A program made the translations under genes and the position numbers. DNA of 56,254 bases from JBIKWM01 sp044356305 (lineage in GTDB: Bacteria; Bacteroidota; Bacteroidia; UBA10329): the NCBI GenBank assembly GCA_044356305.1, contig JBIKWM010000021.1, positions 1 through 56,254 of the forward strand, in the 5' to 3' direction. This document shows positions 17,833 through 26,379 of this stretch, piece by piece; the stretch's first letter is position 1; each line of letters opens with the position of its first letter. The notes beneath the pieces were generated by a model, which was not told the DNA's origin, did no database searches, and was given only the letters and a program-made list of their open reading frames with translations.

Positions 17833-18537
17833 ATGGGACTTACCAAGGTGGTGAGCGGGCCGGCCGAGGCGCTGCGCGGGGTGGAGAGCGGAATGACGCT
17901 GATGCTGGGCGGTTTCGGGCTGTGCGGCATTCCCGAGAACAGCATTGCCCAACTGGTGCGCATGGGGGTGAAAGACCTGACGTGCATCAGCAACAACGCA
18001 GGAGTGGATGACTTCGGGCTGGGGCTGCTGCTGCAGGGGCGCCAGATAAGAAAGATGGTGTCAAGCTATGTGGGCGAGAATGCCCTCTTTGAGAAGCTCA
18101 TGCTGAGCGGTGAGCTGGAGGTGGACCTCATACCCCAGGGCAGCCTGGCCGAGCGGTGCAGGGCCGGTGGCGCGGGCATTCCGGCATTTTTCACCCCGGC
18201 CGGATACGGCACCGAGGTGGCCGAGGGCAAGGAGGTGCGCATATTCAACGGTAAGCCGCACATCCTCGAAACGGCCCTCACGGCCGATTTCGCCATTGTG
18301 AAGGCGTGGAAGGGCGACCACTTTGGTAATCTGGTCTTTAAGGGCACGGCCCGCAACTTCAACCCCATGATGGCCATGGCGGGGCGCATCACGGTGGCGG
18401 AGGTGGAGCACCTGGTGGAGCCGGGCGAGCTGGACCCCAACCACATACACACCCCGGGCATATTTGTGCAGCGCATATTCCAAGGTCAGCACTACGAGAA
18501 GCGAATTGAGCAGCGCACCGTGCGCAATCGTTCATAA
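17833..18537 (+). CDS. scoA: 3-oxoacid CoA-transferase subunit A
   Basis: 234 residues, the usual length for the family; the ATG at 17833 (MGLTKVVSGPAEALRGV) fits homologues, so the longer frame from 17791 was rejected. Family motifs: TLMLGGFGLCGIPENSI, LTCISNNAGVDDFGLGLLL and FFTPAGYGTEVAEGKEVR. With subunit B it moves CoA from succinyl-CoA to acetoacetate (or a related pair), linking ketone and acyl-CoA metabolism to the TCA cycle. The partner gene is 1.9 kb downstream on the same strand, separated by an antisense membrane protein gene whose 3' end overlaps this gene by six bases. Normally the two subunits are adjacent. Confidence 0.93.
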   Translation: MGLTKVVSGPAEALRGVESGMTLMLGGFGLCGIPENSIAQLVRMGVKDLTCISNNAGVDDFGLGLLLQGRQIRKMVSSYVGENALFEKLMLSGELEVDLIPQGSLAERCRAGGAGIPAFFTPAGYGTEVAEGKEVRIFNGKPHILETALTADFAIVKAWKGDHFGNLVFKGTARNFNPMMAMAGRITVAEVEHLVEPGELDPNHIHTPGIFVQRIFQGQHYEKRIEQRTVRNRS

Positions 18538-20340
18538 CCCTAGACGCATAATGCTCACCGTGGCATCGGAAGCGCGGTAGTCCATGCGGTGCATGTTCCA
18601 CACATACACCTTGATCTGGCCCCTGTGCAGCGGCACCCCGTGGAGCATGATGCCGTGTCTGAAATTGTGCGGAGTGCCGTCCCATGCGGCCTGCAAGTGG
18701 TCGAGGCCTATGAACTCGTAGCAGATCCGCTCACCGGTCGAATCGTTGACCGCTGCCACCAGATGGGCCACAAAGGGCGCTCCGTTTCTGGTCAGGGTCA
18801 TATCGATGTTGAGCAGCAGTTCTGTGCCGCCCAGGCTGTCGGTGGGCAGGTTGAGCAGCTCAAAGAACTCGCGGTCGGTTTCTCCGTCAGTACCGATGGG
18901 CGAGGTGGTGAGGACAGCCTCGCGCCTTAGCCGCTCCCTTCTGCGCAGCACATGCAACCCCGATGCCGGGTCGCTGCCCATGCTCACATAGTCGCGGCCC
19001 CAGTGGCGGCCATCGGTCAGCAACCCGATCTGATAGTCGGCCTCCACATCGGGGTAGCCGTCCGAATGCACGGGGTCGAGCTGCCCGCCTCTGATGTGGT
19101 TGAGGTACACCCATGTGAACCCGCGCATCCTGTAGCCCCCTACCACGGGCCGTCCGGGCGCCTGGCCCCAGTCGGCCACCACACGGTCGTATAAATGAAC
19201 CGGCATGTTCAGGTCTTTCCAGAAAATGGTGTGGCTCAGATTGACATGAAACAGGAAGTGAATGGGCATGATGAGCATCGGTGCGGCCACGGTGAGGGCC
19301 CTTATGCCGCTCAGCCGTGCCTCTATCAGCATCCCTAGGCCGAGCACCAGCAAGGGGTAGAAGTACATGGCCGCGCGATCTTCCGGATAATTGACACCCA
19401 TAAAGCGGCCCAGGAACAGCGTGATGCCCAGATTGCCGAAAAAGAGCAGGGCCGGCACGGTGGCAGGGTCGCTGAGCAAGCGGTGCCCACCCCAAATGCG
19501 CATGCCCAGAAGCCCGGCCATGCTGGCCACCAGCGCCACAACGGCCCAGGCCGCCACGGCATGGTCGGTGCCGATGAACACCTTGAGGTTGGTGAGCAGC
19601 GTGACCCTCCAGAACCCATCGAGCGTGCCCACATCGAGCAGGCCCCGGTCTTGCAGCGCCAGGGCATAGGCGGCCATGAACGCGAGCGGCAGCAGCCCCA
19701 GCATCACCACAGGGAGGGCGTGTACGGCCCTTGTACGAAACGTCATGCGGCCCCACTGGCCGTGCAGGGCCACCCAACCTATGAGCAGCGCGAAGGTGTT
19801 GATCAGGGTGAGGTTTGACAGCGTGGCCAGGGCTCCCCAGGCCAGGGCATAGGCCCCGTGCCGCATCTGCCGAGCCGAATGGAACGCCTGAAGGTGATGC
19901 ACTGCGGCCACCAGCCCGGCCATGGCCAGCCCGTAGCCGCGGCACAGCGCAAAGAACTCGACCATGTAATGCGCACCCCACAGCGCGGCCAGCATGGGCC
20001 AGCGTACCTCGGGCCGCAATACCTTGCCCATTTGCCACGTGTACCATGCAAAGACCGGGAAGGCCAGCAGATTGGGCACCCGCAGCACCAGCTGCCATGG
20101 CCCCGCCACCAGATAGCAGAGGCGGGTGAGCAGCGTGTTGAGCAGGTGATTGTTGGCATACCAGTGGGCATCCACAAAAGGGATGTAGCGCCCTGAGTGC
20201 ACATAATGGAAGTAGGTGGCCACCTCGTCATGGCTGAAGGGCACGAACTGCGCCCGCAGCCACAGATACACCCATAGCACACCGAACAGCCCGGCCGCCA
20301 CAAGGGTCTCGGTGCGGCTGGGGCCAATGGGTCTTTCCAT
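18532..20340 (-). CDS. GT-C-type glycosyltransferase-like multi-pass membrane protein
   Basis: 602 residues with roughly ten membrane helices from residue 12 to about 400 (LVAAGLFGVLWVYLWLRA, GAYALAWGALATLSNLTLIN). The first extracytoplasmic loop has SHDEVATYFHYVHSG, an acidic pair after the first helix as in the ArnT/PMT (GT39/GT83) glycosyltransferases that use lipid-linked sugars. The last 120 residues are soluble and beta-rich (GGTELLLNIDMTLTRNGAPF). Substrate unknown. Codon use matches the neighbours. It lies between scoA and scoB on the opposite strand and overlaps the scoA end by six bases, so it interrupts an otherwise standard pair. Confidence 0.75.
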   Translation of the reverse strand: MERPIGPSRTETLVAAGLFGVLWVYLWLRAQFVPFSHDEVATYFHYVHSGRYIPFVDAHWYANNHLLNTLLTRLCYLVAGPWQLVLRVPNLLAFPVFAWYTWQMGKVLRPEVRWPMLAALWGAHYMVEFFALCRGYGLAMAGLVAAVHHLQAFHSARQMRHGAYALAWGALATLSNLTLINTFALLIGWVALHGQWGRMTFRTRAVHALPVVMLGLLPLAFMAAYALALQDRGLLDVGTLDGFWRVTLLTNLKVFIGTDHAVAAWAVVALVASMAGLLGMRIWGGHRLLSDPATVPALLFFGNLGITLFLGRFMGVNYPEDRAAMYFYPLLVLGLGMLIEARLSGIRALTVAAPMLIMPIHFLFHVNLSHTIFWKDLNMPVHLYDRVVADWGQAPGRPVVGGYRMRGFTWVYLNHIRGGQLDPVHSDGYPDVEADYQIGLLTDGRHWGRDYVSMGSDPASGLHVLRRRERLRREAVLTTSPIGTDGETDREFFELLNLPTDSLGGTELLLNIDMTLTRNGAPFVAHLVAAVNDSTGERICYEFIGLDHLQAAWDGTPHNFRHGIMLHGVPLHRGQIKVYVWNMHRMDYRASDATVSIMRLGL

Positions 20341-20433
20341 GGGGCAAAGTTGGGGCAGCCCTGTGTCACGTCACCATCGCGATGACAGACAGATTGTTTC
20401 TTTGCGGCCCCCACATCAAACACAGATACACAC

Positions 20434-21090
20434 ATGGCACTCGACCGCAACGGAATAGCCAGACGCATAGCACAGGAGCTGCGCGATGGGTACTATGTGA
20501 ACCTCGGGATCGGCATACCCACCTTGGTGGCCAACCACATCCCCGAGGGCATCGAGGTGGAGTTTCAGAGCGAGAACGGCATATTGGGCATGGGCCCTTT
20601 CCCCTTCGAGGGCGAGGAAGACCCCGACCTGATCAATGCCGGCAAACAGACCATCACCGCACGGCAGGGCGCGGCCTATTTCGATTCGGCCACCAGTTTT
20701 GCCATGATCCGTGGGCAGCACGTGCACCTCACCGTGCTGGGTGCCATGGAGGTGAGTGACAAGGGCGACATAGCCAACTGGAAGGTGCCGGGCAAGATGG
20801 TGAAGGGCATGGGCGGGGCCATGGACCTGGTGGCCTCGGCCAAAAACATCATTGTGGCCATGGCGCACACCGACAAGGAGGGGAACGCCAAGCTGCTACC
20901 ATCGTGCAGCCTGCCCATAACTGGGGTGGCCTGTGTGAAAAAGGTGGTCACCGACCTGGCCGTGCTCGACATCACGCCCGATGGTTTCCTTCTGCTCGAA
21001 CGTGCCCCGGGCGTGAGTGTTGAGCAGATCGTAGCATCGACCGCTGGCCGTCTCATCGTGCCGGACCATGTGCCAGAGATGAGTGTCTGA
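20434..21090 (+). CDS. scoB: 3-oxoacid CoA-transferase subunit B
   Basis: 218 residues, typical for the subunit. Start region ALDRNGIARRIAQELRDGYYVNL; the catalytic Glu is in the motif FQSENGILGMGPFP, which in the family forms the glutamyl-CoA thioester intermediate. Other matches are GGAMDLVASAKNIIVAM and LLERAPGVSVEQI. It works with subunit A, encoded at 17,833-18,537. The 93-base gap before the start follows the start of the antisense membrane protein gene, so scoB needs its own promoter or a read-through transcript. Confidence 0.94.
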   Translation: MALDRNGIARRIAQELRDGYYVNLGIGIPTLVANHIPEGIEVEFQSENGILGMGPFPFEGEEDPDLINAGKQTITARQGAAYFDSATSFAMIRGQHVHLTVLGAMEVSDKGDIANWKVPGKMVKGMGGAMDLVASAKNIIVAMAHTDKEGNAKLLPSCSLPITGVACVKKVVTDLAVLDITPDGFLLLERAPGVSVEQIVASTAGRLIVPDHVPEMSV

Positions 21091-21108
21091 GCGGTTCTCA
21101 TCACATTT

Positions 21109-23253
21109 TCAGTAGGCTCCCCACTCCTGTTCCGTTGCTCTTTTTGGCATTGGCAAGAATCCACTTTCCGATTTTTTCTCTCGGGTTAATGCCCTGATGG
21201 GCACTATCAGGAACCCGTATGCCACCGTCAGCAGCACCGATCCATTGATGCGACCGAGCAGGTGCGCAAGGCCCATCCACGCATTATGGACGTACCTCTG
21301 CAGGAACGATGAAAAAGAGGCTGCAATGACTACGGCCACAGGTACCGCATAGAGCCATACGGGGCCGAGACGGTAAATGAAAAGTGCCATGGCCACTGCC
21401 ACGGCCAGCAAGCTGTACCACGCCTGCCGTGGCACAGGTGGGACAGGCGCAGGCGAATCGATAAACGCGGGCTGATCGGCCTTTCGGTAGATGCGATGGC
21501 CCACCACCAGCACATCGAGCCCGCAGCGCATAAAGGTGCGATAGGCATCGGCCGGGGTGCGCACAATGGGCTCATCGCGCAGGTTGAAGCTGGTGTTCAC
21601 CAGCATCGGCACACCGGTGCGCTCGCCAAAGGCCGAGAGCAGGGCATGGAACAGAGGGTCAGATTGAGCCGATACGGTCTGTACCCTAGCCGAGCCATCT
21701 ACATGTGTCACGGCCGCAACGGGTCCGGGAACATGGGCCAGCTTCTCGGTCATATTGCCCTCTCTCTCCAAACTGCCCAACAAAATATCTGGTCGCATCT
21801 GTGAGGTGAAAAGCATGTAGGGGCAACTCTTTCCCTGAATGAACCACTGCCATGCCGCCTCCTCGGTCACCGCGGGCGCAAATGGCCTGAAGGACTCACG
21901 GAATTTGACTTTCAGGTTGAGGTCGCGCTGCATGGAACCGAGGCGCGGGTCGGCCAGTATGCTGCGCCCTCCCAAGGCACGTGGCCCGAATTCCATGCGG
22001 CCCTGCACCCATCCCACCGTTTCGCCCCGCGTCAGTATGGAGGCCACCTCGCGGCACAGCGCATCATCGTCTGGCATGGTGGTGAACACGGCCGCCCGAG
22101 GGATGCCCTCATCCCCATCGGGCAGGTCTCCCAGCCGGGCGCCCTGCATGGCATCGGTCCCATCATTGAAACACCGCGCCCCGCGCAGCCTCGAATCGGC
22201 CCAGAGTGCGGCACCCAGAGCCCCTCCAGCGTCACCGGCTGCCGGTTGAATCCAGATATCCTTGAAGATCCCGCTGTCGCGCAGCCTTGCATTGGCCACG
22301 CAGTTGAGGGCCACACCACCGGCCATGCACAGGTGGTCGCAACCGGTCATCCGCTTGGCGTGTAAAGCCATCTGAATTACCACCTTCTCTGTGAAAAGCT
22401 GAATGGCAAGGGCGAGGTCGCAATGGTGCTGCCCTATCTCGGCATCAGTGGCCCTGCGGGCGAATCCGAACAGTTCTACCCAATCCGCATCCGGAATCAT
22501 CTTTTCTGAATGATTGAAGGCGAAGTGTCTGTCATTCAGGGTCAGAGAACCGTCATCGTGCAGCGTGGCCAGCTGTTCGTGGATCAACCGCTCAAACCTT
22601 TCCACCTGTTCGGAACCGGGGATGCCGTACGGGGCCAGCCCCATCACCTTGTATTCGCCCTCATTCACCCTGAAGCCCAGAAAATACGTGAATGCCGAGT
22701 AGAGTAGGCCCAGCGAGTGCGGGTAGCGCATCTGGGCAAGCATCTCAATCTCGTGCCCACGGCCATGCGCAATGGTCGCAGTGGCATGTTCGCCCACCCC
22801 GTCAATGGTCAGGATGGCCGCCTCTCTGAACGGGCCCGGCAAAAAAGCACTGGCCGCATGGCTCAGGTGATGATCAGTGAAGAGGATGCGCACTTTGCCA
22901 TGACCATGCATGCCGGCATCTTTAAGGCCCTTACGGATCTGCCTGCGCATGAGCAGTTTCTGGGCGGCCCAAACGGGCATAGAGCGCATAAAACGACCGT
23001 ACGACCGCGGAGCATCCTGAATGATGCCCTCCAAAAGGCGCTCAAACTTCAGTAATGGCCGTTCATAATACACAACGGCATCCACCTCTCCCGGATGGAG
23101 CCGCAAGCAATCGGCCAGGGCCAGGACAGGGAACGAGGGGTCGTGCTTGATGCGCGAGTACCGTTCCTCCTGCGCTGCGAACACGATGCGACCATCGACC
23201 ACAAGGCATACGGCCGAGTCGTGGTAAAAGGCCGATATGCCGATGATACGCAT
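21109..23253 (-). CDS. Carbamoyltransferase (NodU/CmcH family) fused to an SxtJ-like membrane tail
   Basis: 714 residues from the ATG at 23253 (MRIIGISAFYHDSAVCLVVD); the frame stays open slightly further upstream but homologues start here. The N-terminal Kae1-like domain has TDHHLSHAASAFLPGPF, with the metal-binding His residues, and LTIDGVGEHATATIAHG. MAGGVALNCVANARL and GRMEFGPRALGGRSILADPR follow, then the C-terminal carbamoyltransferase domain (KVKFRESFRPFAPAV). From about residue 615 three hydrophobic stretches (WYSLLAVAVAMALFIYRLGP and others) resemble SxtJ, normally a separate small gene next to such transferases. It probably carbamoylates a sugar or other metabolite at the membrane; the substrate is unknown. 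Confidence 0.85.
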   Translation of the reverse strand: MRIIGISAFYHDSAVCLVVDGRIVFAAQEERYSRIKHDPSFPVLALADCLRLHPGEVDAVVYYERPLLKFERLLEGIIQDAPRSYGRFMRSMPVWAAQKLLMRRQIRKGLKDAGMHGHGKVRILFTDHHLSHAASAFLPGPFREAAILTIDGVGEHATATIAHGRGHEIEMLAQMRYPHSLGLLYSAFTYFLGFRVNEGEYKVMGLAPYGIPGSEQVERFERLIHEQLATLHDDGSLTLNDRHFAFNHSEKMIPDADWVELFGFARRATDAEIGQHHCDLALAIQLFTEKVVIQMALHAKRMTGCDHLCMAGGVALNCVANARLRDSGIFKDIWIQPAAGDAGGALGAALWADSRLRGARCFNDGTDAMQGARLGDLPDGDEGIPRAAVFTTMPDDDALCREVASILTRGETVGWVQGRMEFGPRALGGRSILADPRLGSMQRDLNLKVKFRESFRPFAPAVTEEAAWQWFIQGKSCPYMLFTSQMRPDILLGSLEREGNMTEKLAHVPGPVAAVTHVDGSARVQTVSAQSDPLFHALLSAFGERTGVPMLVNTSFNLRDEPIVRTPADAYRTFMRCGLDVLVVGHRIYRKADQPAFIDSPAPVPPVPRQAWYSLLAVAVAMALFIYRLGPVWLYAVPVAVVIAASFSSFLQRYVHNAWMGLAHLLGRINGSVLLTVAYGFLIVPIRALTREKKSESGFLPMPKRATEQEWGAY

Positions 23254-23335
23254 TTGACTGGCGGTCAATTAATCTTCTATAATAGAACACATCGTACTGA
23301 AACAATGCCTGTATGGCCTTGTTTTGTGGGCCGTA

Positions 23336-25027
23336 ATGCACGAAATGAACAACGAACTCAGTCCGGCCAAAAGACTCATTAGGCTCCTTTCTGTTGACCG
23401 TGCAGATATAATCAACATTTACATCTGCGCGGGCCTCAACGGCCTCATATCGCTCACCATTCCGTTGGGTGTGCAGGCTGTGATAGGGCTCATCATGGCC
23501 GGATCAGTCTCCGCATCGTGGCTCCTTCTAGTGGGCCTTGTGGTGCTGGGGGTTTTGGCAACAGGGGCCTTGCTCATCATGCAGGTCACCCTTACCGAGA
23601 TTTTGCAGCAGCGCCTTTTCATGCGCTCGGCCGTTGAATTCACCTATCGTATACCCCGGGTGCGGCCCGAGGCGCTGGGAGGCACCTATGCACCCGAGCT
23701 CATGAACCGTTTCTTCGATACCACCATGGTGCAGAAAGGCCTGCCCAAGGTGCTCATCGATCTGCCATCGGCCGTGTTGCAGATCGTGTTTGGGCTGCTG
23801 CTGTTATCATTCTATCATCCCTACTTCATCGTCTTCGGTCTGTTGATGCTGTTGATGCTGGCCGCCATATTCAGGTTCACGTGGGCCGCAGGGCTTCGGT
23901 CTAGCCTTGTCGAGAGCAAGTACAAGTACCGTGTGGTGCATTGGCTCGAGGAACTAGCACGGTCGCTTTACACCTTTAAGCTTTCTGGCGACAGCGTACT
24001 GCCCATGCAGCGTGCCGATGCACTGCTCAAGGGCTACCTGAGCGCCAGACGCAGCCATTTCAGGGTGCTCATGGTGCAGCTGGTGAGCACCGTGTTGTTC
24101 AAGACCTTGATCACCGCCACGTTGCTGGTGCTCGGAGGACTTTTGGTGATGGATGGTGCGCTGAGCATAGGTCAGTTCGTGGCCTCTGAGATTGTCATCA
24201 TCCTTGTGCTCAACGCTGTGGAAAAGCTCATTGGGGCCATGGAGTCCGTTTACGATACGCTCACGGCCATTGAGAAGGTGGGCAACGTGTCTGACCTGCC
24301 TCTTGAACGGGTCGGAGGCCGGCAGTTGGTGCCTGCTAGTGAGAGAGGAATGGAGGTCACACTGCAGGTCGTGTCCCATGGTTTCAGTGAAGGGCCCACC
24401 GATGTGCTCAGCGACATCTCAATACATATCCCCTCAGGTAGCCGCTTGGCTGTTTGCGGAGACACAGGCTCGGGCAAATCGGTGCTGATGCGGCTGCTCG
24501 GTGGGGTGCTTGAACCCGTAGGGGGAAAGGTCCTTTTCGATGGGCAGTCAATCGGTTCATTGGCGCTGAACTCCTTAAGGCAACAGGTTTCTGTCTGCAC
24601 CCAGGAGGACCTTGTCTTCAATGGCACCGTGGAAGAGAATGTGAGCCTTGGGCGGATCGGTATCGGCACGGATCAGGTAATGGCTGCCCTGAACAAGGTG
24701 GGCCTCGGTGAATGGCTCACCACACTGCCCTCGGGTCTCGACACGGTTCTCGACCCAGAAGGGCGCAGGCTGCCCCGTAGCATAAGTCAGCGCCTCATTG
24801 TGGCTCGGTGCATAGTTCACAGTCCTAGGTTTCTGGTCATGGAGGATGTGCTCGCCTCTGTGCCCACACCCGTAAGGCGGCAGGTCTTTGATGTCATCTT
24901 GGCTCCTGATGCGCCTTGGACGCTGGTGCTCTCCTCTCCTGACCGCACCCTGACAGCGAGATGCGACCGGACTATTTGGCTCAAGGACGGGAGGGTGGTC
25001 ACAGAAAGCCCTGACACCATATCATAG
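23336..25027 (+). CDS. ABC exporter (permease plus ATPase) with degenerate ATPase motifs
   Basis: About 563 residues; the ATG at 23336 or 23345, or the TTG at 23324, could be the start. About six membrane helices (residues 25-280) are followed by a nucleotide-binding domain. Walker A is intact (GDTGSGKS) and the Q-loop is present (VCTQEDLVF). The signature that should read LSGGQ is LPRSISQR. Walker B reads LVMEDVLAS instead of the usual LLFDEATS, so the Asp-Glu order is reversed to Glu-Asp. The H-loop His is replaced (TLVLSSPDRTL). It heads an export module with HlyD-like and TolC-like genes, resembling a type I secretion system, but has no N-terminal peptidase domain. ATP hydrolysis is doubtful. 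Confidence 0.88.
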   Translation: MHEMNNELSPAKRLIRLLSVDRADIINIYICAGLNGLISLTIPLGVQAVIGLIMAGSVSASWLLLVGLVVLGVLATGALLIMQVTLTEILQQRLFMRSAVEFTYRIPRVRPEALGGTYAPELMNRFFDTTMVQKGLPKVLIDLPSAVLQIVFGLLLLSFYHPYFIVFGLLMLLMLAAIFRFTWAAGLRSSLVESKYKYRVVHWLEELARSLYTFKLSGDSVLPMQRADALLKGYLSARRSHFRVLMVQLVSTVLFKTLITATLLVLGGLLVMDGALSIGQFVASEIVIILVLNAVEKLIGAMESVYDTLTAIEKVGNVSDLPLERVGGRQLVPASERGMEVTLQVVSHGFSEGPTDVLSDISIHIPSGSRLAVCGDTGSGKSVLMRLLGGVLEPVGGKVLFDGQSIGSLALNSLRQQVSVCTQEDLVFNGTVEENVSLGRIGIGTDQVMAALNKVGLGEWLTTLPSGLDTVLDPEGRRLPRSISQRLIVARCIVHSPRFLVMEDVLASVPTPVRRQVFDVILAPDAPWTLVLSSPDRTLTARCDRTIWLKDGRVVTESPDTIS

Positions 25028-25035
25028 ACAAAGTG

Positions 25036-26379
25036 ATGCTTGACATTTCTGAGAATTCGATCAGAGACAGGGTCGATATGGACAGGCTGCAGTCCTGGTC
25101 GCTCGTGCTCCGTCTTGACAGCACCCGCACCATCATGCGGTTTGTGGCAGCCGTTTTCGCAGTGCTTCTCATCACCCTGTTCCTACCATGGACGCAGAAC
25201 ATTTCGGGTCAAGGGAAGGTCACAAGTCTCGATCCGTCTGACCGGCCCCAGACCATCAACTCAGTCATCCCCGGTAGAATTGAGAACTGGTATGTGAATG
25301 AGGGAGACAGTGTTAACCGGGGCGATACCCTCGTAGTGCTGAGCGAGGTGAAGGATGCATACTTCGATCCTGAACTGTTGGAGCGGACCGAGGAGCAGTT
25401 GGATGCAAGTCGCAGTTCGGCCGAATCATATGCCGAGAAGGAGAAGGCCGTAGGGGCACAGTACAGGGCATTGACCGGCCTACTTGCCGACCGCACCGAA
25501 CAGGCCCTCAACCGCGTGCGTCAGGCGCAGCAGCGGGTAACTGCCGACAGCACAGAGCTCATTGCGGCCGAAGTGGCCCTCTCCATTGCAGAGAAACAAT
25601 GGTCGAGGCAGAAGGAACTGTATGACAAAGGCCTGCGCTCGCTCACCGAATTTGAGGCACGCGACCTAGCCCGTCAACAGGCCATTGCACGCAGGACAGC
25701 GGCCGATGCCAGACTTCTTGTGAGCCGTGCCGACATGGTCAATGCCCGTGTAGAACTCAGTGCCCTTCGGAATGATATGACCGAGAAACAGGCCAAGACG
25801 CTAAGCGAATTACAGTCGGCCACCAGTTCAAGGCTCGATGCTGAGGTGAAAGCCTCCAAGCTGCGCAACGATCTGAGCAATTACCGCATCCGCAGCGGCA
25901 TGTATGCGGTTCTGGCGCCTCAGGACGGTTTTGTGGCCCGCACCGCCAAGAGTGGCATTGGGGAGATGGTGAAAGAGGGCGAGGAGCTTCTGGTGCTGGT
26001 GCCCCGCGGGGCCAAACTGGCCATTGAGATGTATGTGGATCCCATCGACATCCCTTTGGTACATGCGGGCGAGAAGGCCAGGATCATCTTTGACGGCTGG
26101 CCTGCCGTTGTGTTCTCGGGCTGGCCTGATGCCTCGTTCGGCACTTTCGGGGCCGTCATCGTGTCGTACGACAGGGTCATCAGTCCCAACGGCAAATTCA
26201 GGGTACTGCTTGCTCCGGATATTGATGATGTGCCGTGGCCTCATGCCATTCAGCAGGGCTCAGGGGCACGTGGCATGGCCCTGCTCAACGATGTGCCCGT
26301 GTGGTACGAGCTATGGCGACAGGTGAACGGTTTTCCGGCCGATTACTATCAACCCCAGCCCAAGACAGACTTGAAATGA
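25036..26379 (+). CDS. HlyD-family periplasmic adaptor (membrane fusion) protein
   Basis: 447 residues; the ATG at 25036 was chosen over a GTG three bases earlier. One N-terminal membrane helix (RFVAAVFAVLLITLFLP) is followed by a lipoyl-like half motif (SVIPGRIENWYVNEGDSV), a long coiled-coil hairpin at about residues 110-290 (LIAAEVALSIAEKQWSRQKE), then the second lipoyl half (AVLAPQDGFVARTAKSG) and a beta-barrel (GEKARIIFDGWPAV). It should bridge the ABC protein upstream and the TolC-like channel downstream. The ABC stop is nine bases before this start, and its stop overlaps the next ATG (ATGA), so the three genes are one operon. Confidence 0.92.
   Translation: MLDISENSIRDRVDMDRLQSWSLVLRLDSTRTIMRFVAAVFAVLLITLFLPWTQNISGQGKVTSLDPSDRPQTINSVIPGRIENWYVNEGDSVNRGDTLVVLSEVKDAYFDPELLERTEEQLDASRSSAESYAEKEKAVGAQYRALTGLLADRTEQALNRVRQAQQRVTADSTELIAAEVALSIAEKQWSRQKELYDKGLRSLTEFEARDLARQQAIARRTAADARLLVSRADMVNARVELSALRNDMTEKQAKTLSELQSATSSRLDAEVKASKLRNDLSNYRIRSGMYAVLAPQDGFVARTAKSGIGEMVKEGEELLVLVPRGAKLAIEMYVDPIDIPLVHAGEKARIIFDGWPAVVFSGWPDASFGTFGAVIVSYDRVISPNGKFRVLLAPDIDDVPWPHAIQQGSGARGMALLNDVPVWYELWRQVNGFPADYYQPQPKTDLK

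Noticed and set aside
26235..26375. Longer start for the TolC-like protein
   Set aside because: The upstream codons overlap the HlyD gene in another frame; the ATG at 26376 gives a signal peptide and the usual ATGA overlap.
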